Below, piece by piece: positions 1-7,299 of a DNA stretch of 18,156 bases (position 1 is its first letter; each line of letters begins with the position of its first letter). A program made the translations under genes and the position numbers. The notes under the pieces were generated by a model. It was given only the letters and a program-made list of their open reading frames with translations. It did no database searches and was not told the DNA's origin. This DNA comes from DAONFI01 sp035403485 (GTDB taxonomy: Bacteria > Planctomycetota > Phycisphaerae > SM23-33), in NCBI GenBank assembly GCA_964536835.1, contig CAZIAZ010000051.1:1-18156 (forward strand). Reading direction: 5' to 3'.

Positions 1-49
1 GCAAAATTGCTCGATTTCGGCGACGCCCATGTTTTTGGGATAGGTTCTA
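1..49. repeat. Truncated end of dispersed inverted-repeat element (family A)
   Basis: Positions 32-49 read TTTTTGGGATAGGTTCTA. The exact reverse complement of this occurs at 18046-18063. Further into the element (positions 1-31) the similarity continues in patches: GCAAAA, CGATT and a GCC block match the right-edge copy when that copy is reverse-complemented. The outer boundary appears to be the TAGAAC end at 44-49, and the rest of the element lies outside the window to the left. An open reading frame runs through this stretch on the plus strand, but it resembles no protein I know and I do not call it a gene. Confidence 0.6.
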
Positions 50-151
50 AAAATTTTAAAATCTGTTTTACCCTGAAACACAAAGCGTCGCTTCGTCGAA
101 AACTCCAATATATGTTTTGCCGAAGTCATATCGTTCGTCAGTTTAAAGCAA

Positions 152-184
152 GACACACCCGCCTTTTTTCATGGCGGGTGCGTC
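152..184 (-). terminator. Probable terminator of the proS-lipoprotein operon
   Basis: A 12-bp stem (152-163 with 173-184, one non-Watson-Crick pair) encloses a 9-nt loop. It sits about 30 bp past the stop codon of the last leftward gene (217-549). On the minus strand the tail is TTGCTTT, which is only weakly U-rich, so the call is moderate. Confidence 0.5.
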
Positions 185-216
185 ATAATAAATCAGACGT
201 ACTATCGCATTCATCG

Positions 217-549
217 CTATTGAGCGGGCTTGAGTTCCACCGTTATTTTATCGCCGGTACGATAAACCATTTCATACGTCATGTATCCTTCGCGGCTTAT
301 TTGCAGCCACGCCGGCACATCGCCGGTTGCGGATATGGGCAGAAATGCATCGCCCCACATATTCGTGGTAGCCGACGTTCCTGTGCCGCCGCCCTGGTCT
401 TTTGAGTATTTGGTCATTACACGGGCGTCTTTCAATGGCTCGCCTGCCATGTCCTGAACGTGTACGACCTGATAGCAGCCGACAGCCCAGAACACCGCCA
501 TGACGACCAGAGTCAATAACAACGGATGTTTAAGCAACAAATTCTTCAT
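217..549 (-). CDS. Small lipoprotein with carboxypeptidase-regulatory-like fold
   Basis: This 110-residue protein is not a named family that I recognise. Residues 1-25 form a signal peptide (MKNLLLKHPLL, then a hydrophobic run) ending in AVGC, a plausible lipobox, so it should be anchored in a membrane. The rest has the cadence of a carboxypeptidase-regulatory-like or PEGA-type beta-sandwich: V-x-V-x-D near the anchor, a P-x-x-x-A-x-V strand, a T-x-x-x-G-x-A turn, a GYMTY strand and a closing GDKITVELKP. It aligns along its whole length with the gene immediately upstream (558-950), so the two are tandem paralogues. Only 8 bp separate them and they share an operon with proS. No catalytic residues are apparent; a structural or binding role in the envelope is an inference. 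Confidence 0.75.
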   Translation of the reverse strand: MKNLLLKHPLLLTLVVMAVFWAVGCYQVVHVQDMAGEPLKDARVMTKYSKDQGGGTGTSATTNMWGDAFLPISATGDVPAWLQISREGYMTYEMVYRTGDKITVELKPAQ

Positions 550-557
550 ACTCTGTA

Positions 558-950
558 TTATTCCGCTGTTCCGGAGGACGGATTTGCGGCAGCCGGCGAA
601 GCTGTCGTCGTGCTCTTGCTGCTGGTTGTAGTGCTCGGCACTGCGGTAGACTTGACGGTTATGCTCATATCGCCTTTCTGACGCATTACTTTGCGGGTTT
701 CATATCCCGACTTGCTGACGATTATCATTTCCTTTGCTTCGGGGTCGGAGAGATTTTCCATCAGGATGGCATTGCCGAGGAAATCCGTATACTGCGGCAA
801 AGTGCCGTCTTCTACGCCTTTTTGCGTCACCTGCACAGCGGCGAAAGCCACCGGCTTGGCGTCCTGGTCAAGTACCGTAACCTTCTGGCAGCCAACCCCG
901 ACAAATGCGATTGCCGCTAATGCCGTCATAGAAATAAGCGATAGTTTCAT
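558..950 (-). CDS. Small lipoprotein, paralogue of its downstream neighbour
   Basis: The protein has 130 residues from the ATG at 948-950. A longer reading frame starts 18 bp upstream, but a clear AGGAG lies 8 nt before the inner ATG and the inner start gives a proper signal peptide (MKLSLISMTALAAIAF). The lipobox is VGVGC. After Cys comes a beta-rich domain resembling carboxypeptidase-regulatory-like repeats: V-T-V-L-D, P-V-A-x-A-x-V, T-D-x-x-G-N-A, GYETRK and GDMSITV. The last 30 residues are a Ser/Thr/Ala/Pro-rich tail that the sister protein lacks. The gene begins 25 bp after the proS stop and is probably co-transcribed with it. Function unknown; the fold is inferred by pattern only. Confidence 0.75.
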   Translation of the reverse strand: MKLSLISMTALAAIAFVGVGCQKVTVLDQDAKPVAFAAVQVTQKGVEDGTLPQYTDFLGNAILMENLSDPEAKEMIIVSKSGYETRKVMRQKGDMSITVKSTAVPSTTTSSKSTTTASPAAANPSSGTAE

Positions 951-975
951 GGTTCGTTCTCCTGTCAAAATCAGT

Positions 976-2733
976 CTACACCAATTCGTTTTTTAAACCT
1001 TCCACGATCCCCAAGATCGCGGCAACTGCTTCATTAACGCCCACCGTCCTGGATTCGGCGGCGGTGCGAACCTTTATTTCAACTTTTCCCTCTGCCAGCG
1101 TACGTTCGCCGATGACGACCCTAAGCGGTATGCCTATAAGGTCGGAATCCTTGAACTTTACGCCCGGCCGCGCCTGCCGGTCATCATACAATACCTCAAT
1201 GCCGGCGGCGCTTAATTCACCATATATATTATCGGCACAAGTACGTACTTCTTCTTTATCATTATTTAGCGGAATTACTTCCACTTCGAACGGCGAGATG
1301 GAAATCGGCAGCATACAGCCGTTCTCGTCATGCATAGCCTCGATGGCTGACGCGAGAATCCTGTTCACGCCAATGCCGTAACAGCCCATTATACACGGAA
1401 GCGACTGGCCATTCTCGTCCAAAAATGTCGCACCGAGTTTCTGACTGTATTTTGTGCCGAGTTTGAATATGTGGCCGACTTCTATGCCGTGCGATTCCAT
1501 CATCGCTCCGCCATCGTTCAGCGGGCTGGGGTCACCCTGCACAGCATTGCGAATATCGCCAATTATGACTTTTTTTGCGGCATTTTCGCCCAATTTATCA
1601 AAAACGTCGCGTTTCCAGTTAAAATGTTTGACGTGGTGGTCAAATTTATTAGCACCGGCAGCCCAGAATTGTTCCTGTGCGGCGTCGGGGTCGACAACCA
1701 TAATGGCGTTTTCACGGCCGATTATCGTATGAGGGCCGACGTAACCCATCGTAAAGCCTTCTTTTATTGCATCGGCTTCTATTTCCATGCTCAGCGTGCC
1801 GCGGGTGAATTTTTTGAGTTTGTGTTCATTTAATTCATGGTCGCCGCGAACGACGGCGATTATCCATTTTTCGTCATCTTTCAGCACCAGGGTTTTGAGC
1901 AGGTTCTGGGGTTTGACTTTCATGAACTTGCAGACGTCTTCAATGGATTTCTGTTCCGGGGTGTGGACTTCGGTAAGTTCGCCGGTGGCCGGCCCTTCGA
2001 AACTGTACGGCCGTTGGCCGATTTCCGCTTTTTCCACATTCGCCGCGTAGCCGCCCCTGTCACTGGAGAGGATTACGTCTTCGCCGGCGGAACAGGGAAT
2101 CATGAATTCCTCGCTGCCTGAGCCGCCGATTTCGCCGGCTTCCGCCTGAACGATTACGAAATTCACGCCGCAGCGTTTAAAAATTCGCTGATAGGCGGCG
2201 CGCATCTTCAGATACGATTCATCAAGGCCGGCTTGTGTGGCGTCGAAGCTGTATGCGTCTTTCATGACGAATTCGCGGCTTCGCAAGGCGCCGAAACGCG
2301 GCCGGAATTCATCGCGAAATTTCGTGTTTATCTGGTACAGCGTTTGCGGAAGCTGCTTATAGCTGCTGACTTCGCCGGCTATCAGGCTGGTGACAACTTC
2401 CTCCGCCGTTGGAGCGAGGGCGTTGATTCTTCCGTGGCGGTCTTTGAATTTGCACATCGTCGGGCCATAGTCGGCTTCACGGCCGGTCTGCTGCCACAAC
2501 TCAATGGGCTGAAGAATGGGCATGGAAATTTCCTGTGCGCCGGCGGCATCCATCTCCTGCCGGATTATCTCCATAATCTTGCGTAGCGACCGTTGACCCA
2601 GCAACAGGTATGTATACGTTCCGCTGGCGAGTTTTCGGATATAGCCGGCACGCAACATCAACTGATGCGACGGTATCTCCGCCTCGGCAGGAACTTCCTT
2701 CATCGTGGGTATCAACAACTGCGAATATTTCAT
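976..2733 (-). CDS. proS: Prolyl-tRNA synthetase (bacterial ProS type 1)
   Basis: Charges tRNA-Pro with proline in the cytoplasm. At 585 residues it matches the bacterial-type enzyme (E. coli 572). Recognisable blocks run in the expected order: an N-terminal class II core with QPIELWQQTGR; motif 2 as KFRDEFRPRFGALRSREF followed by MKDAYSFD; a long central insertion (roughly residues 225-405) corresponding to the INS editing domain that removes Ala-tRNA-Pro, including GYVGP; motif 3 as GCYGIGVNRILAS; and a C-terminal anticodon-binding domain with YDDRQARPGVKFKDSDLIG. The ATG at 2731-2733 is preceded by an AAAGGTG stretch about 9 nt upstream. It appears to be the first gene of a three-gene unit with the two small lipoproteins, a pairing without obvious functional logic. 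Confidence 0.97.
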   Translation of the reverse strand: MKYSQLLIPTMKEVPAEAEIPSHQLMLRAGYIRKLASGTYTYLLLGQRSLRKIMEIIRQEMDAAGAQEISMPILQPIELWQQTGREADYGPTMCKFKDRHGRINALAPTAEEVVTSLIAGEVSSYKQLPQTLYQINTKFRDEFRPRFGALRSREFVMKDAYSFDATQAGLDESYLKMRAAYQRIFKRCGVNFVIVQAEAGEIGGSGSEEFMIPCSAGEDVILSSDRGGYAANVEKAEIGQRPYSFEGPATGELTEVHTPEQKSIEDVCKFMKVKPQNLLKTLVLKDDEKWIIAVVRGDHELNEHKLKKFTRGTLSMEIEADAIKEGFTMGYVGPHTIIGRENAIMVVDPDAAQEQFWAAGANKFDHHVKHFNWKRDVFDKLGENAAKKVIIGDIRNAVQGDPSPLNDGGAMMESHGIEVGHIFKLGTKYSQKLGATFLDENGQSLPCIMGCYGIGVNRILASAIEAMHDENGCMLPISISPFEVEVIPLNNDKEEVRTCADNIYGELSAAGIEVLYDDRQARPGVKFKDSDLIGIPLRVVIGERTLAEGKVEIKVRTAAESRTVGVNEAVAAILGIVEGLKNELV

Positions 2734-2766
2734 GCGTCAAAACACCTTTTAAAAACTTCACTTACA

Positions 2767-2812
2767 TTTAGAGCGGTTCTCAGATTCTTTTCATTTTGAG
2801 AACGCTTTAAAA
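2767..2812. repeat. Short palindromic repeat (family B copy 1)
   Basis: The left arm TTTAGAGCGGTTCTCA (2767-2782) pairs with the right arm TGAGAACGCTTTAAA (2797-2811), with one bulge, around a 14-nt loop. The left arm is nearly the same as that of the palindrome at 12093-12140. It lies in the proS leader, 34 bp upstream of the start codon, so the proS mRNA may carry it as a hairpin. Confidence 0.6.
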
Positions 2813-2858
2813 CCGTCAATTCCGTCATTGTCCACATTTTCAGTCTGAAATTCAATCG

Positions 2859-2895
2859 TCAATTTATCAGAGACAATAAATTAGAGCATGCTCAA
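2859..2895. repeat. Two small palindromes between cysE and proS
   Basis: AATTTAT (2859-2865) pairs perfectly with ATAAATT after an 8-nt loop. Directly beyond lies a 10-bp perfect palindrome, GAGCATGCTC, in the context TAGAGCATGCTC, which shares the TAGAGC start seen at the ends of the other repeats. No U-rich tail follows on the minus strand, so this is not a convincing cysE terminator. Confidence 0.35.
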
Positions 2896-2930
2896 GTCGG
2901 TTTTTTTATAAAATATACAAAAGCACACTT

Positions 2931-3851
2931 CTATTTTGTTTTTTTGCTTCTGAGTTTAAGTTCGGCAGGCTTGACGGCTACGGTGGTATCTGCGGAAATG
3001 GACTCCGTAATGAACGTATTGCCGCCGACCGTCACACCCTTGCCTATGACGGTCTGGCCGCCGAGAATGGTGGCGTTGGCGTAAATGGTGACGCCGTCCT
3101 CTATGGTAGGATGACGTTGGAGGCCCTTGATTACGCGGCCTCGCTCATCCCTGGGAAAGCTCAACGCGCCGAGAGTCACGCCCTGATATATTTTTACGTC
3201 ATCGCCGATGTGGCAGGTCTCGCCGATGACGACGCCGGTCGCGTGGTCAATGAAGAACCGTTTGCCGATTTGGGCGCCAGGGTGGATGTCAGTGCCTGTG
3301 ACGCTGTGCGCGTGTTCGCTCATTATGCGAGACATGAGCGGCACGCCGAGAAGCAGGAGTTCATGGGCGATGCGATAGACCGTAACGGCATAATAGCCCG
3401 GATAGCTGTAGATAATTTCGTCGATACTTTTAGCCGCCGGGTCGCCGTCGAAGGCTGCCTGGGCATCGAGCGAGAGCATGCCGCGTATTTCCGGAACGCG
3501 ACGGATAAAGTCGTGCGTTATCTGGTCAGCCCGCTGGCGGCAGACGGTGGGCTCATGGCATTTGCCGCAGACCTTCGACGAGCATATGCAATAATTTATC
3601 TGCTCTGTCATCCTGTCCGAGAGCTGTATTATCAGATTGCCTACGTGATATCGCACATTCTCCGGCGTCAGCATCTTGTGGCCGAAAAACCCTGGAAATA
3701 TCAGCCGGCGGATTTCCTCCAGTATTTCCACAATTATGGTACGGCTGGGCAGAAAACGCTCGCCGATTCGCTGCGTCTTGGGATCCATGTCGTAACTGGC
3801 GAGAATCTCTTCCGTTATCTGCATAAGATTCTGATTCACAAATCTGCTCAT
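2931..3851 (-). CDS. cysE: Serine O-acetyltransferase, long form
   Basis: Transfers acetyl from acetyl-CoA to L-serine, the first step of cysteine synthesis in the cytoplasm. The C-terminal half is a left-handed beta-helix of hexapeptide repeats: IHPGAQIGKRFFI, then DHATGVVIGE, IYQGVTLGALSFP, then TIEDGVTIYANATILGG. The catalytic Asp188 (TDIH) and His203 (DHATG) correspond to the E. coli Asp143/His158 dyad, and RHP is also kept. The protein has 306 residues against 273 in E. coli because of a longer helical N-terminal part. That part contains an unusual cluster of five cysteines (residues 88, 90, 95, 98 and 104). GAGG lies 8 nt before the ATG. It stands alone, divergent from the DUF89 gene, with a 183-bp shared upstream region. 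Confidence 0.95.
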   Translation of the reverse strand: MSRFVNQNLMQITEEILASYDMDPKTQRIGERFLPSRTIIVEILEEIRRLIFPGFFGHKMLTPENVRYHVGNLIIQLSDRMTEQINYCICSSKVCGKCHEPTVCRQRADQITHDFIRRVPEIRGMLSLDAQAAFDGDPAAKSIDEIIYSYPGYYAVTVYRIAHELLLLGVPLMSRIMSEHAHSVTGTDIHPGAQIGKRFFIDHATGVVIGETCHIGDDVKIYQGVTLGALSFPRDERGRVIKGLQRHPTIEDGVTIYANATILGGQTVIGKGVTVGGNTFITESISADTTVAVKPAELKLRSKKTK

Positions 3852-3944
3852 AAGTCTGTCCTCGAAAAATGTTTTGCATCATTTTAGCTTCGGCAAGCCG
3901 CCATTTCCAAGCTTTTTAACAAGTGCTACCGTAATTCCGCCATT

Positions 3945-3960
3945 TTTTTGAGATAGGTTC
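3945..3960. repeat. 16-bp fragment of repeat family A
   Basis: TTTTTGAGATAGGTTC differs by one base from the outer end of the element copies at 32-47 and (reverse-complemented) at 18048-18063. Nothing else of the element is clearly recognisable around it. It lies in the cysE/DUF89 divergent intergenic region, 20 bp before the -35 box of the putative rightward promoter. Confidence 0.5.
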
Positions 3961-3979
3961 ATAAAAAACAGGTTTTGAG

Positions 3980-4007
3980 TTGAGAGATTTTCAGCATGTG
4001 ATATCAT
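3980..4007 (+). promoter_or_regulatory. Putative sigma-70-type promoter of the DUF89 gene
   Basis: TTGAGA and TATCAT are separated by 16 bp, ending 27 bp before the ATG at 4035. That would leave a leader of about 20 nt containing GGAG. Assigned by eye only. Confidence 0.4.
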
Positions 4008-4034
4008 GTCCGATTTTGCGGAGTTTTTAGCGAG

Positions 4035-4889
4035 ATGCGAACCTATCACGAATGCAGGCCATGTTTCACGCGACAGGCTGTCGAAGTTGGCAGAATGATG
4101 GCGGCTGACGAAAGGCTGGCCCGTCAAATAGTCGACGAAACTCAGAAAATCACCGACGCCATGGATATGACCCAGCCGCCGCCGCTGGCGTCCATGAACA
4201 TGTATCGCATGATACGCCGCCTTACCGGCGTCAACGACCCTTATCATGATTACAAGCGCAAGACGAATCGCCAGTTGATGGGCATGATAGAGCGGTTGCG
4301 GCGCGAGATTCGTCAGTCAGCCGACCCGTTGCTGGCGGCGGTTCTCGGCGCGGTCAGCGGCAACATGATAGATTGCGGCATTAACGGCCAGGTCTCGGAC
4401 GAGCAGATACGCGCTGCGTTTCACGACATCAACGAAACGGCACTTATCGGTGAAATCGGGACTTTTCGCAGTGAAGTCGAACGGGCTGAAAAAATACTGT
4501 ATCTTGCGGACAATTCCGGCGAAATCGTGCTTGACCGCCTGCTTATAGAGCTTCTGCCGGCGGAGAAGCTAACGTTCGTCGTCCGCGGCGGGCCAATCAT
4601 CAACGACGTACTTATGGAAGACGCCGCGGAAGTGGGCCTGACCGACATGGTTCGCGTCATGGACAACGGCAGTGATGCGCCTGGAACGCTTCTGTCCCAA
4701 TGCAGCCCCGAGTTTCAGCGGGCATTTGACGAGGCTGACCTGATAATATCCAAAGGCCAGGGCAATTTTGAAACGCTCAACGACATGAAAGGCAGGAATA
4801 TAATCTTTCTGCTGAAAATCAAGTGCGAGGTAATATCCAGGCATACGTCCATGCCTCTCGGCACGCCGCTGCTGTATCACGTTCGATGA
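4035..4889 (+). CDS. DUF89/ARMT1-like metal-dependent phosphatase family protein
   Basis: A 284-residue stand-alone DUF89 protein of the archaeal AF1104-like size class. Family hallmarks are visible. An N-terminal CRPC pair (residues 8-11) precedes a helical bundle, followed by DNSGEIVLDRLLIE, whose Asp-Asn pair coordinates the divalent metal in characterised members. Then come VVRGGPIINDVLMEDA and ISKGQGNFETL, with a C-terminal FLLKIKCEVIS strand. Characterised DUF89 proteins are proposed to be damage-control phosphatases acting on harmful sugar phosphates or phosphopantetheine forms; the substrate here cannot be read from sequence. A GGAG lies about 11 nt before the ATG. The gene is divergent from cysE and separated from the FIST gene by ~190 bp, so it is probably a single transcription unit. 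Confidence 0.88.
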   Translation: MRTYHECRPCFTRQAVEVGRMMAADERLARQIVDETQKITDAMDMTQPPPLASMNMYRMIRRLTGVNDPYHDYKRKTNRQLMGMIERLRREIRQSADPLLAAVLGAVSGNMIDCGINGQVSDEQIRAAFHDINETALIGEIGTFRSEVERAEKILYLADNSGEIVLDRLLIELLPAEKLTFVVRGGPIINDVLMEDAAEVGLTDMVRVMDNGSDAPGTLLSQCSPEFQRAFDEADLIISKGQGNFETLNDMKGRNIIFLLKIKCEVISRHTSMPLGTPLLYHVR

Positions 4890-4944
4890 AAACGCGGCAC
4901 AATAGCCGATTACATGCGCCTCCACGTCGCAAACGGGTAATTTT

Positions 4945-4973
4945 TTGCATTTTGCCTTTATTTCTGGTATCCT
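4945..4973 (+). promoter_or_regulatory. Putative promoter of the FIST-folA-amidase-cupin cluster
   Basis: TTGCAT and TATCCT with exactly 17 bp between them, about 110 bp upstream of the FIST-lipoprotein start. Found by eye. The long in-frame extension of the FIST reading frame would overlap this promoter, which is one reason for preferring a downstream start. Confidence 0.4.
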
Positions 4974-5082
4974 GCGTCGAATTGTACTGGCTGCGCGTAT
5001 TTCTTTGAAAATGTCATACGACGCGGTTAAAATATGCCCCCTGGTGTCATCGGATTGGTACAGAAGAATGGAAGGGTCGGCT

Positions 5083-6759
5083 GTGAAAAACAATAAATTA
5101 CAGACAGTTCTGACAATATCGTTCGTAGCATTCATGATGTTTCTGGCAGCCGGTTGCGGCGGCAGCCCGAGCTTTGCGACCTCATGCTGTTATGACCCAA
5201 ATCCGCAGCAGGCAGCCAGCAAGGCGGTAGCAGAAGCCGTCGAAAAACTCAAGGGCAAGCCGGTCAAAGGCTTGATATTCGCCGTCTATTACGAAAAAGC
5301 GTCCTTTACTCCCAAAGAACCTGGCGATTATATGCCTGACGTCGAACGCGAGTGCATCGCCGCGGAAACCATCGCACGAATCGCCAAGGAACTCGCCGTG
5401 AAGCAGGAACTCGGCGAAAAGCCGACCGAGAAGAAACAATATCCCGTCGTACCGCCGACAGTAACGGAAACTTCGCCGGCCAGCAAACCGGCAGAAGAGC
5501 CAGCCAGCCAGCCAGCCGTAGCCGCTACAAATCCAGCCGACAAAGCCGCCGCTGAAAAGGCGGCAAAAGAAGCTGCGAAAGCTGCCGCAAAATTAGCCGC
5601 CAAAAAAGAGGCTGCGGAAAAAGAAGCCGCCCGACGTGCGGCAGCTGAAAAGGCACTCGCCGAACGAATCGATAAAATTCAGCCGCTGCCCAATATCGGC
5701 CTGCGTGCCAGGGCATTCGTGGACGGCCATGAAATGCAGCCGAACAGCGTAGCGGTGCTGGCTGTGGCAGGCGACACGGAATGTACTGCCGTAAAGATAC
5801 CGATACTGGCTGACCGCGGCAAAACCGGCCAACTGCTGGCATACAGCGTAAAAAAAATGGAAAACATCAAGCTGGTGTTCGTCTTTTCTGAGATGAATCT
5901 CAACTTCGCTCCTGAAGCCCAGGGCAAAACCCAGGCGTTCATCGACAAGGCTCTCGCCGGCCTGCCGAAAAATGTCGTCCTCTTCGGCGGCAATAGCATG
6001 AACAATCCGGCCGACAAGCAGAACATCCTGGCCGGCGGCCAATATTTCAACGGCCACCAGGCTAGCGGCAGCATAGTAGCCATGGCCATCGCCGGCAACA
6101 TGAAAGTATTCACCGACCAGGCTAACGAATTTACTGCCGTCCCACGCACCGTCCTGGTGACGGAATCCAGGGGCCCCTGGGTTATTACGCTCGATGACCG
6201 GCCGGCTGCGGAAGTCTATCGTCGCATCGCCGATATGCCGGCGAATGAAAAATTCACAAGCGACTGGCAGCATCCTATCGGCATACCGGTCTCACGTAAC
6301 AAGATATATCTGCAGATGGTGACGAACTGGATTGACAAGGACGGCAAGGACAAGGACGGCAAAAAACTGCCGCTGCCGGCTGGCTCGCTGCGATTCAGAA
6401 GCGACATACCGTACGGTACGCAGATTTGCGTGCTGACCGGCGGCAACGATTCGCAAAAAATTCTGGATTCGTTGCGGGACTGCACCAAAAGTGCCATCGA
6501 ACAGGCTCATGACAGCGGTTATAAGCCGTCACTGATTCTGGTCTGCGAGTGTTGCGCGAGAAACATGCGGCTTGAAGCCATGCGGGATGCTTCGTCAAAG
6601 AATTCTGCCAACGTTCTCACACGCGTAGCCGGCAAAAATTCGCCGGCGATATTCGGCTTCTATGCGTTCGGACATTTCGCTCCAATCGGCGGAACTTTTC
6701 TGAAAAGCTCCACCCACTTTCAGCAGCATGTCGTCACCAGCATAGTGGTGGCTGAGTAA
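5083..6759 (+). CDS. FIST-domain lipoprotein with Pro/Ala and Ala/Lys-rich insertion
   Basis: I start it at the GTG at 5083 because AAGGG lies 6 nt upstream and the result is a clean lipoprotein signal (VKNNKLQTVLTISF, lipobox LAAGC, Cys25); an in-frame ATG at 5068 is the alternative. The mature part resembles FIST_N followed by FIST_C. The first FIST_N strand is around residues 50-70 (KPVKGLIFAVYY), and it resumes near residue 200 and includes NVVLFGGNSMNN. FIST_C ends with GFYAFGHFAPIGG near the C-terminus. FIST domains are predicted small-molecule sensors, usually cytoplasmic and fused to signalling domains; here the protein should be membrane-anchored and no effector domain is seen. Residues ~114-200 interrupt FIST_N: first Pro/Ala/Ser/Thr-rich, then an Ala/Lys/Glu helix. 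It is the first gene of a cluster with folA 23 bp downstream. Ligand unknown. Confidence 0.8.
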   Translation: MKNNKLQTVLTISFVAFMMFLAAGCGGSPSFATSCCYDPNPQQAASKAVAEAVEKLKGKPVKGLIFAVYYEKASFTPKEPGDYMPDVERECIAAETIARIAKELAVKQELGEKPTEKKQYPVVPPTVTETSPASKPAEEPASQPAVAATNPADKAAAEKAAKEAAKAAAKLAAKKEAAEKEAARRAAAEKALAERIDKIQPLPNIGLRARAFVDGHEMQPNSVAVLAVAGDTECTAVKIPILADRGKTGQLLAYSVKKMENIKLVFVFSEMNLNFAPEAQGKTQAFIDKALAGLPKNVVLFGGNSMNNPADKQNILAGGQYFNGHQASGSIVAMAIAGNMKVFTDQANEFTAVPRTVLVTESRGPWVITLDDRPAAEVYRRIADMPANEKFTSDWQHPIGIPVSRNKIYLQMVTNWIDKDGKDKDGKKLPLPAGSLRFRSDIPYGTQICVLTGGNDSQKILDSLRDCTKSAIEQAHDSGYKPSLILVCECCARNMRLEAMRDASSKNSANVLTRVAGKNSPAIFGFYAFGHFAPIGGTFLKSSTHFQQHVVTSIVVAE

Positions 6760-6782
6760 AATTATTCCGATTTGAGGTTGGC

Positions 6783-7292
6783 ATGATAACACTTCTGGTT
6801 GCAATGGATGAGGACAGGGTTATAGGCCATGGCAGCGAACTGCCGTGGCATCTGCCGGAAGACCTGAAACTTTTCAAACGTCGCACGATGGGCCATACCA
6901 TCATCATGGGCCGCAAAACGTGGCAATCCCTGCCGGTCAGCCACCTGCCTGGCCGCGTCAACATGGTCATAACCCGTCAGCCGGAAAAATACGCCAAAAC
7001 AGTCAAAGACTTCGACGCCGTCGAAGGGCCGCATTTCATAACCACGTTTGAACTCGCCGTCTCTACGGCACATCGCGAATTTCCGGAATACGCCCAAGAG
7101 ATTTTCCTCATCGGCGGTGAACAGCTGTACGACCTGGCCCTGCGCCGCAATCTGTGCGACAGGATGATAATTACGCACGTATACGGCAAACATATGGGCG
7201 ACAGATATTTTCCGCAATTCGGGCCGATATGGAAAATCGGAAAAACCGAAAAGCACAACGATTTCGACGTAACCGAATATACAAGGGTTTAA
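6783..7292 (+). CDS. folA: Dihydrofolate reductase
   Basis: Reduces dihydrofolate to tetrahydrofolate with NADPH in the cytoplasm. The 169-residue length is typical. Visible features are the N-terminal strand ITLLVAMDEDRVIGHGSELPWHLPEDLKLFK with catalytic acid Asp27 (equivalent to E. coli Asp27), the NADPH-binding stretch TIIMGRKTWQSLP, LPGRVNMVITRQ, and FLIGGEQLYDLAL with the conserved Gly-Gly. A TGAGG motif lies just before the ATG. It follows the FIST gene by 23 bp and precedes the amidase by 7 bp, so it is almost certainly within the same transcript. No thyA is present in the window. Confidence 0.97.
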   Translation: MITLLVAMDEDRVIGHGSELPWHLPEDLKLFKRRTMGHTIIMGRKTWQSLPVSHLPGRVNMVITRQPEKYAKTVKDFDAVEGPHFITTFELAVSTAHREFPEYAQEIFLIGGEQLYDLALRRNLCDRMIITHVYGKHMGDRYFPQFGPIWKIGKTEKHNDFDVTEYTRV

Positions 7293-7299
7293 GAACATC

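Noticed and set aside
7..405. Plus-strand reading frame of 132 codons at the left edge
   Set aside because: It overlaps a supported lipoprotein gene on the other strand and the repeat end, has no ribosome-binding site and resembles no family.
3111..3887. Plus-strand 258-codon frame antisense to cysE
   Set aside because: It mirrors the codon structure of the strongly supported cysE gene and its product has no recognisable motif.
4945..5082. Extended N-terminus of the FIST lipoprotein from a TTG
   Set aside because: The extension would bury the signal peptide and overlaps a promoter-like sequence; the GTG at 5083 has a good ribosome-binding site.
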